Assembly: GCF_025398275.1 (NCBI RefSeq)
Contig: NZ_JAODOR010000002.1
Span: 62,001 to 126,000 of the forward strand
Length of the DNA: 64,000 bases
DNA from: Microbacterium memoriense
GTDB lineage: Bacteria; Actinomycetota; Actinomycetes; Actinomycetales; Microbacteriaceae
Direction: 5' to 3'
Positions 59,065-64,000 of this stretch are shown here, one piece after another. Below the pieces are notes generated by a model. It had not been told where the DNA came from, ran no database searches, and saw only the letters and a program-made list of their open reading frames with translations. Numbering within the stretch: position 1 is the first letter of the stretch; each line of letters begins with the position of its first letter. Made by a program: the position numbers and the translations under genes.

Positions 59065-60471
59065 ATGGAGACCCCGCTCCTCAACACGAAGGCCGCAGTG
59101 ACACGCATGGTTTCCCCCCAGGTCGAATCCACCAGCGACGCCCACCCTGACGCGTTCAACGAAGTGGAGGTGCTCGTGGTCGGCGCCGGCCAGGCGGGCG
59201 TCGCAATGAGTGAGCATCTGTCACGGTTCGGCATCCGTCACGTCGTTCTCGAGCGGGGACGGATCGCCGAGCGTTGGCGGTCAGAGCGTTGGGACTCGCT
59301 TGTCGCCAACGGGCCCGCGTGGCACGACCGGTTTCCCGGGATGGAGTTTGCGGATGTCGGCCCCGACGGATTCCCGACGAAAGACCAGGTCGCGGGGTAC
59401 ATGAGCGCCTACGCCGAGAAGTTCGCCGCGCCGGTCCGGTGTGGCGTTGACGTCACCAAGGTCCGCCGTGCGGATGGCCGCCGGGGGTTTTTTGTCGAGT
59501 CGAGTGAGGGAACGTACCTCGCGGAGTTCGTGGTGTCGGCGACGGGCGCGTTTCAGACGCCCGCCATCCCTCCCCTGATTCCCGCCCAGCCCGGCATCAC
59601 GCAGATTCATTCGTCGAGCTACCGTAATCCTCATCAGCTTCCGGCCGGCGCCGTCCTCGTGGTCGGGGCCGGGTCGTCCGGCGTACAGATCGCGGCCGAA
59701 CTGCAACGCTCCGGACGCCAGGTCTATCTCGCAGTGGGTCCACACGATCGCCCGCCGCGCGCCTACCGAGGACGAGACTTCGTCTGGTGGCTCGGAGTGC
59801 TCGACAAGTGGGATGCCTCGACTCCTCCGCTGGGCGCCGAACACGTCACCATCGCGGTCAGCGGCGCGGGGGGCGGCCACACTGTCGACTTCCGTGCGCT
59901 CGCTACTGAGGGCATCGTCCTCGTCGGCCGGGCGAGCTCGTACGCCGACGGGACGGTCGGCTTCGCAGATGACCTCGCACAGAACATCGCCGCCGGCGAC
60001 ACCAATTACCTCGGACTTCTCGACGAAGCCGACGCCTACGTGACCCGGAACGGGCTCGATCTCCCCGAGGAGCCCGAAGCTCGCATGCTCGCACCAGATC
60101 CCGAATGCGTGACCACTCCGATTCGCGAGCTCGACCTCGCGGCGGCGGGCGTCACGTCTATCGTGTGGGCGACGGGCTTCACGTCGGACTACAGCTGGTT
60201 GCCGATCGGTACCCTCGATGAGCGAGGGCGCCCGTTGCACCGCCGAGGCGTTTCACCCGAATCGGGCATCTATTTCCTTGGGCTTCCTTGGCAGTCCCGC
60301 CGTGGATCGAGCTTCATCTGGGGGGTCTGGCACGACGCCAAGCACGTCGCAGACCATATTTCGATACAGCGCAGCTACGCGGCGTACCGTCCGAACCTCG
60401 ATTCCGCCGCGGTGACATCGCCTATTACGAGGCTCGAAGCTGTCACCCTGGGAGGGGAGATCGACCGATGA
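59065..60471 (+). CDS. Flavin-dependent monooxygenase-like protein (CzcO/FMO type)
   Basis: A 468-residue two-dinucleotide-domain protein. FAD site VEVLVVGAGQAGVAMSEHLSRF (GxGxxG), the FMO/BVMO-like ITQIHSSSYRNP region (F-x-G-x-x-x-H-S-x-x-[YW] equivalent), the NADPH site VLVVGAGSSGVQIAAEL, and the ATGF motif near SIVWATGFTSDY. It may insert oxygen or reduce an imported amine- or sulfur-containing compound. First of a run of overlapping genes (FMO, RidA, DUF1028) divergent from LysR. Starts at 59065 or 59107 are both possible. Confidence 0.87.
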   Translation: METPLLNTKAAVTRMVSPQVESTSDAHPDAFNEVEVLVVGAGQAGVAMSEHLSRFGIRHVVLERGRIAERWRSERWDSLVANGPAWHDRFPGMEFADVGPDGFPTKDQVAGYMSAYAEKFAAPVRCGVDVTKVRRADGRRGFFVESSEGTYLAEFVVSATGAFQTPAIPPLIPAQPGITQIHSSSYRNPHQLPAGAVLVVGAGSSGVQIAAELQRSGRQVYLAVGPHDRPPRAYRGRDFVWWLGVLDKWDASTPPLGAEHVTIAVSGAGGGHTVDFRALATEGIVLVGRASSYADGTVGFADDLAQNIAAGDTNYLGLLDEADAYVTRNGLDLPEEPEARMLAPDPECVTTPIRELDLAAAGVTSIVWATGFTSDYSWLPIGTLDERGRPLHRRGVSPESGIYFLGLPWQSRRGSSFIWGVWHDAKHVADHISIQRSYAAYRPNLDSAAVTSPITRLEAVTLGGEIDR

Positions 60472-60908
60472 GTTCACATACACGCATCAGACCGTTCAAT
60501 ACCCGCACGACCTACCCCGAGCAGTCTCTCGACAACGACCTCTGCCAAGCTGTCGTGGCGGGAGGTGTCGTTTACCTGCGCGGACAGATCGGGCAGGACC
60601 TCGACACTCGTGAGAGCGTCGGCATCGGCGACGTCGAGGCACAGGCGGAGAAGGCGATGGCGAACATCGACATGCTGCTCCGGGAAGCAGGCTCCCGGCT
60701 CGAAGATATCGTCAAGATCGTCGTTTATCTCACAGACATCCGGTATCGCGAACCGGTGTACCGGACGATGGGTAGGTGGCTGAAGGGCGTCTATCCGGTT
60801 TCCACCGGCCTGGTGGTCGACGCGCTGGCCCGCCCGGAGTGGCTTGTTGAGATCGACGCGACCGCCGTCATCAGCGATCCCGCCGACGATGTCGAGGTCA
60901 CCCCGTGA
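60468..60908 (+). CDS. RidA/YjgF-family deaminase
   Basis: A 146-residue RidA-superfamily protein: VYLRGQIGQDLDTRE, then AMANIDMLLREAGSRLEDIVKIVVYLTDIRYREPV, and VVDALARPEWLVEIDATAVI, the C-terminal family motif. RidA proteins hydrolyse reactive enamines/imines made by other enzymes. ATG overlaps the previous stop (ATGA) and its own stop overlaps the DUF1028 GTG, so the three genes are tightly coupled and an imine intermediate is likely. Confidence 0.93.
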   Translation: MSSHTRIRPFNTRTTYPEQSLDNDLCQAVVAGGVVYLRGQIGQDLDTRESVGIGDVEAQAEKAMANIDMLLREAGSRLEDIVKIVVYLTDIRYREPVYRTMGRWLKGVYPVSTGLVVDALARPEWLVEIDATAVISDPADDVEVTP

Positions 60909-61570
60909 CACTTTCTCTCGTTGCCCATGACCACGGAGCCTTCGGCATCGTGATTTCCTCTTCAAGTCCCGCCGTCGCGTCGCGGTGCGCGTATCTGCGC
61001 CCGGGGGCAGGCGCCGTTGCGACGCAGAACGTGACCAACCCAGCCCTCGGCCCCGTCGCGCTCGACGCCCTCGAAGGCGGCGCGACTGCAGCCGAGGCTC
61101 TGGCGGCGGCTCTTGCCACCGAGCATCATCCCGACTATCGCCAGGTCACCATCGTCGACAGTGAGGGCCGCGTCGCGGTGCATTCCGGCGCGCAGGCGCT
61201 CGGCATCCACGGTGAGTCCGTCGGCGACGGCTGTGTCGCTGCGGGCAACCTGCTCGATAACGACGGCGTACTCGACGCGATGGTCGCCGGGTTCGAGACG
61301 GCGGAAGGTTCGCTCGAGGTACGGCTCATCGCAGCTCTCGAAGCCGCATACCGAGCAGGCGGCGAAGCGGGCCAGTTGCGTTCGGCTGGACTCGCCGTCG
61401 TCCAAGGGGTGTCCTGGCGAGTGACCGACCTGCGCGTCGACGACCACGACGACCCCGTCAGCGAGCTCGCCCGTCTTCTCGACCTCTGGCTCCCCCAGAA
61501 GGACGACTATCTGACCCGTGCGCTCTCCCCTACTGCCGCGCCATCGTACGGGGTCCCTGGGGACGAGTGA
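60905..61570 (+). CDS. DUF1028 (Ntn-hydrolase-like) protein
   Basis: A 221-residue protein: GTG start, then HGAFGIVISSSSPAVASRCAYLRPGAGAVATQNVTNPALGPVAL, the DUF1028 signature, and VAVHSGAQALGIHGESVGDGCVAAGNLL. DUF1028 proteins are thought to have an Ntn-hydrolase-like fold and co-occur with amino-acid and peptidase genes; activity is unproven. Its GTG overlaps ridA and it precedes an M20 gene by three bases. Confidence 0.9.
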   Translation: MTLSLVAHDHGAFGIVISSSSPAVASRCAYLRPGAGAVATQNVTNPALGPVALDALEGGATAAEALAAALATEHHPDYRQVTIVDSEGRVAVHSGAQALGIHGESVGDGCVAAGNLLDNDGVLDAMVAGFETAEGSLEVRLIAALEAAYRAGGEAGQLRSAGLAVVQGVSWRVTDLRVDDHDDPVSELARLLDLWLPQKDDYLTRALSPTAAPSYGVPGDE

Positions 61571-61573
61571 TCC

Positions 61574-62758
61574 ATGCCTGACGCAACTGCTGAGTTCAAG
61601 TCCCTCGCTGGCGAGGCGATCGTCCGACACCGAGACCTCATCCTCGGCGTCAGTCACGCGCTCCATGCCGATCCCGAGACTGCGTGGGATGAGCACCGCT
61701 CCGTTGCGCTGCTTACCGGGACGTTGGAGGATCTCGGGATGTCGGTGAGCCGGGGGGTCGGCGGGCTCGAAACGGCCTTCACCGGCACATTCGGGAAGGG
61801 GTCGCGCACGGTGGCCGTCGTTGCGGAGTACGACGCACTCGCAGGGCTTGGTCATGCATGCGGCCACAACATCATCGCGGCGGCGGCGGTGGGGGCGGCC
61901 TCCGCACTCATCCCCCTCGCAGACCACCTCGACGCCATCGTCACAGTCGTCGGCACCCCGGCCGAAGAGGGCGGTGGCGGCAAGGTGCACCTCCTGGACG
62001 CCGGCATCTTCGACGGTGTCGATCTGGCGATGATGGTCCACCCGGGGCCGGCCGATGCGCTCTACGCTCGCCCGCTCGCAGTCGCCCACTTCGACGTCGA
62101 ATACACGGGCCGCGAATCGCACGCGTCGGCCTACCCGACGTTGGGTGTCAACGCCGCCGACGCATTCACGATCGCGCAAGTCGCGATCGGACTGCTCCGC
62201 CAGCAGCTCCCGCCAACCGTGCGCGTGCACGGAATCGTCCGCGAGGCGGGAACAGCGCCGAACGCAATCCCCGGCTCCGCCTTGGGCAGCTGGTACGTGC
62301 GCGCAGAGAACCTCGAAGCCTTGGACGCCGCCTTTCACCGCGTCGTCTCCTGTTTCGAAGCCGGCGCGCACGCGACGGGCTGCCAGGTGGAAATCCGTGA
62401 AACCAGCCCACGGTACTCGGAGTTCCGCAACGATGCGGGCCTCGCTCACGCCTTCGCCGCGAACGCGACCCGACTCGGACGAGACATGGACATCACCGAA
62501 AGCCGTCCCGGCGGAATGAACACCGCCTCGACCGACATGGGAAATGTGTCCCGGCGGATTCGAGCCATTCACCCGTATCTGAGCATCGACTGCCTCCCCG
62601 CCGTGAACCACCAAGCTGCGTTCGCAGACGCGTCGATTCGCGCCGCGGGCGATAAGGCAGCCCTGGACGGAGCACTCCTCATGGCGGAGACGATCATCGA
62701 TGCCCTCGCCACTTCCCCGACCACAAGCCCGGAGACCGAGCATGCACACGCATTCTGA
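61574..62758 (+). CDS. M20-family amidohydrolase (AbgB/HipO-like)
   Basis: A 394-residue M20 metal-dependent amidohydrolase. ALHADPETAWDEHRSVALL start, metal site AEYDALAGLGHACGHNIIA (Asp, His), catalytic GTPAEEGGGGKVHLLDAG, MVHPGPADAL, and FDVEYTGRESHASAYPTLGVNAADAF (dimerisation-domain His). It releases an amino group from an N-acyl or amide compound, such as an N-acyl amino acid. It is preceded by DUF1028 and overlaps the aldehyde dehydrogenase gene by 17 bases. Confidence 0.92.
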   Translation: MPDATAEFKSLAGEAIVRHRDLILGVSHALHADPETAWDEHRSVALLTGTLEDLGMSVSRGVGGLETAFTGTFGKGSRTVAVVAEYDALAGLGHACGHNIIAAAAVGAASALIPLADHLDAIVTVVGTPAEEGGGGKVHLLDAGIFDGVDLAMMVHPGPADALYARPLAVAHFDVEYTGRESHASAYPTLGVNAADAFTIAQVAIGLLRQQLPPTVRVHGIVREAGTAPNAIPGSALGSWYVRAENLEALDAAFHRVVSCFEAGAHATGCQVEIRETSPRYSEFRNDAGLAHAFAANATRLGRDMDITESRPGGMNTASTDMGNVSRRIRAIHPYLSIDCLPAVNHQAAFADASIRAAGDKAALDGALLMAETIIDALATSPTTSPETEHAHAF

Positions 62759-64000
62759 CTGGAAACGCCGCGCGGATACAATCCAGCCCCGTACGCACGC
62801 CTTCATCGACGGCGCGTTCGTCGAAGCGGCCGACGGAGCCACGTTTCCTACGATCAATCCCGCCGACGGGTCTGTGCTCGCTCACGTGGCACGGGGACGT
62901 GAGGCCGAGATCGACCGGGCTGTCCGTGCGGCGCGGCTCTCTTTCGATTCGGGCGCGTGGTCACGGTCCGCGCCGGGTGAACGCAAACGAGTGCTCCTCG
63001 CGATCGCCGACGCGATACGTCAGTCGGCGGATGAGCTCGCGCTGCTCGACAGCCTCGACGGTGGCAAGCTCATCGCTGACACATCGACGATCGACGTACC
63101 AGGGAGCGCCGCCATCCTCCAGTGGTATGCCGAAGCCATCGACAAGGTGTACGGCGAGGTTGCTCCCACGAGCGGAAACGACCTCGCCATCGTCACCCGT
63201 GAACCGGTCGGTGTGGTGGGCGCCGTTGTCCCATGGAACTATCCCCTCGAGACGGCCATCTGGAAAATCGCGCCGGCCCTCGCGGCGGGTAACAGCGTCG
63301 TCCTGAAACCGGCCGAGGAGTCGCCGCTCTCGGCACTCCGGCTAGCCGAGATCGCCACCGACGCGGGACTGCCCGCGGGAGTCCTGAATGTCGTCCCCGG
63401 ATACGGTCACGAGGCCGGGCAAGCCCTCGGACTCCACCCCGACGTCGACGTCATCGCTTTCACGGGCTCGACGGTCGTGGGGAAGAAGTTCCTGGAGTAC
63501 TCGAGCCGCTCGAACATGAAGGCCGTGTGGCTGGAATGCGGCGGCAAGAGCGCCAACCTCGTCTTCGCCGATGTCGCTGACCTCGACGCCGTCGTCGACT
63601 TCGCACTCGCGGGGATCTTCACCTGCAGTGGCCAGGTGTGCTCGGCCAACTCCCGGCTGTTGGTTGAGCGGTCGATCGCGGAGGACCTCACCGAGCGGAT
63701 CGCAACTCGTGCGGAGGACATCGTCGTCGGGGATCCTCTCGACCCGGCGACCACGATGGGGCCGCTCGTGAGCGACACGCAGCTGACACGGGTACAGGCT
63801 CATATCGACAGCGCGCGTGCCGTCGCTCGTTTGGTGTCCGGAGGCGACGTTCTCCACGGTGATTCTGGTGGTTATTACATCACTCCTACGGTTTTCGCCG
63901 ACGTCCCCGTGGACAGCGACCTCTGGCGGCAGGAGATCTTCGGTCCGGTGCTCGCGATCACGCCGTTCGACGACGAAGAGGAGGCCATCCGACTCGCCAA
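62742..64000 (+). CDS. Aldehyde dehydrogenase, N-terminal part (runs off the right edge)
   Basis: About 420 residues are present; the gene is open at the right edge. ALDH motifs: VVPWNYPLETAIWKIAPALAAGNSVVLKPAE (active-site Asn and the Lys/Glu nucleotide site), IAFTGSTVVG, VWLECGGKSANLVF (catalytic Glu), and GIFTCSGQVCSANSRL (catalytic Cys). The N-terminus (MHTHSDWKRRADTIQPRTHAFIDGAFV) resembles PuuC/gamma-glutamylaminobutyraldehyde-type enzymes. It would oxidise an aldehyde product of the cluster with NAD(P). GGAG upstream of ATG 62742. Confidence 0.94.
   Translation, partial: MHTHSDWKRRADTIQPRTHAFIDGAFVEAADGATFPTINPADGSVLAHVARGREAEIDRAVRAARLSFDSGAWSRSAPGERKRVLLAIADAIRQSADELALLDSLDGGKLIADTSTIDVPGSAAILQWYAEAIDKVYGEVAPTSGNDLAIVTREPVGVVGAVVPWNYPLETAIWKIAPALAAGNSVVLKPAEESPLSALRLAEIATDAGLPAGVLNVVPGYGHEAGQALGLHPDVDVIAFTGSTVVGKKFLEYSSRSNMKAVWLECGGKSANLVFADVADLDAVVDFALAGIFTCSGQVCSANSRLLVERSIAEDLTERIATRAEDIVVGDPLDPATTMGPLVSDTQLTRVQAHIDSARAVARLVSGGDVLHGDSGGYYITPTVFADVPVDSDLWRQEIFGPVLAITPFDDEEEAIRLA

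Noticed and set aside
1-64000. CRISPR array, rRNA operon, integrase or transposase
   Set aside because: No regularly spaced repeats, rRNA-like sequence or recombinase/transposase protein was seen in the window.

Overview
The window is about 64 kb of high-GC DNA from an actinobacterium, most likely Microbacterium or a close relative in the Microbacteriaceae. The evidence is an Lsr2 nucleoid protein, a SepX/GlpR-type divisome membrane protein beside rimJ and galU, large NTPase-like proteins ending in an MTES_1575-type nuclease domain, small Microbacteriaceae families such as the MGRLYYGN protein, and heavy use of GTG starts and ATGA/GTGA overlaps. No rRNA, integrase, transposase or CRISPR array was seen; the one RNA gene recognised is tRNA-Ala(CGC).

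Bases 1-32999 look like core chromosome. They hold the histidine-utilisation genes hutH-hutU (hutU runs off the left edge) with a divergent IclR regulator; a YbaK-type deacylase; a leucine-type amino-acid dehydrogenase; tRNA-Ala; sepX-rimJ-galU; 5-FCL, fmdB and mscL; a 1,228-residue helicase-like protein whose ATPase motifs look dead; an Ogt homologue without its catalytic cysteine; an acetate-type symporter with a GAF-LuxR regulator; lsr2; a lipoprotein polysaccharide deacetylase; two MarR paralogues; a SulP carrier; an MFS exporter behind a terminator hairpin that contains its Shine-Dalgarno; an SNase-Excalibur lipoprotein; the metNIQ importer; and a LysM-like lipoprotein.

Bases 33000 to about 43640 look like an accessory island. 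The base composition is lower-GC at the left edge and many genes have no housekeeping role. It carries an excisionase-like HTH protein, a K+ channel, a DUF4839 protein, a RelA/SpoT-type synthetase, an unknown three-gene operon, an AIPR-family abortive-infection protein, a NERD protein and a NYN-LOTUS RNase-like protein. It reads as a defence or mobile-element remnant without a visible integrase.

Bases 43646-64000 are catabolic. A minus-strand operon encodes a zinc alcohol dehydrogenase, an SDR, a HisD-like dehydrogenase, an FMN alpha-hydroxy-acid oxidase and a TPP-dependent enzyme, with a divergent kinase-like gene. In order these could take a 1,2-diol to a 2-hydroxy acid, then a 2-oxo acid, then an aldehyde. 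Next comes a NitT/TauT-type ABC importer co-transcribed with a GMC oxidoreductase and an IclR regulator. Last is a divergent set: a YtcJ-type amidohydrolase, a LysR regulator, a flavin monooxygenase-like protein, RidA, DUF1028, an M20 amidohydrolase and an aldehyde dehydrogenase that runs off the right edge. Palindromic GATATT-containing motifs recur in three divergent promoter regions here and may tie the blocks into one regulon. The substrate is not known.
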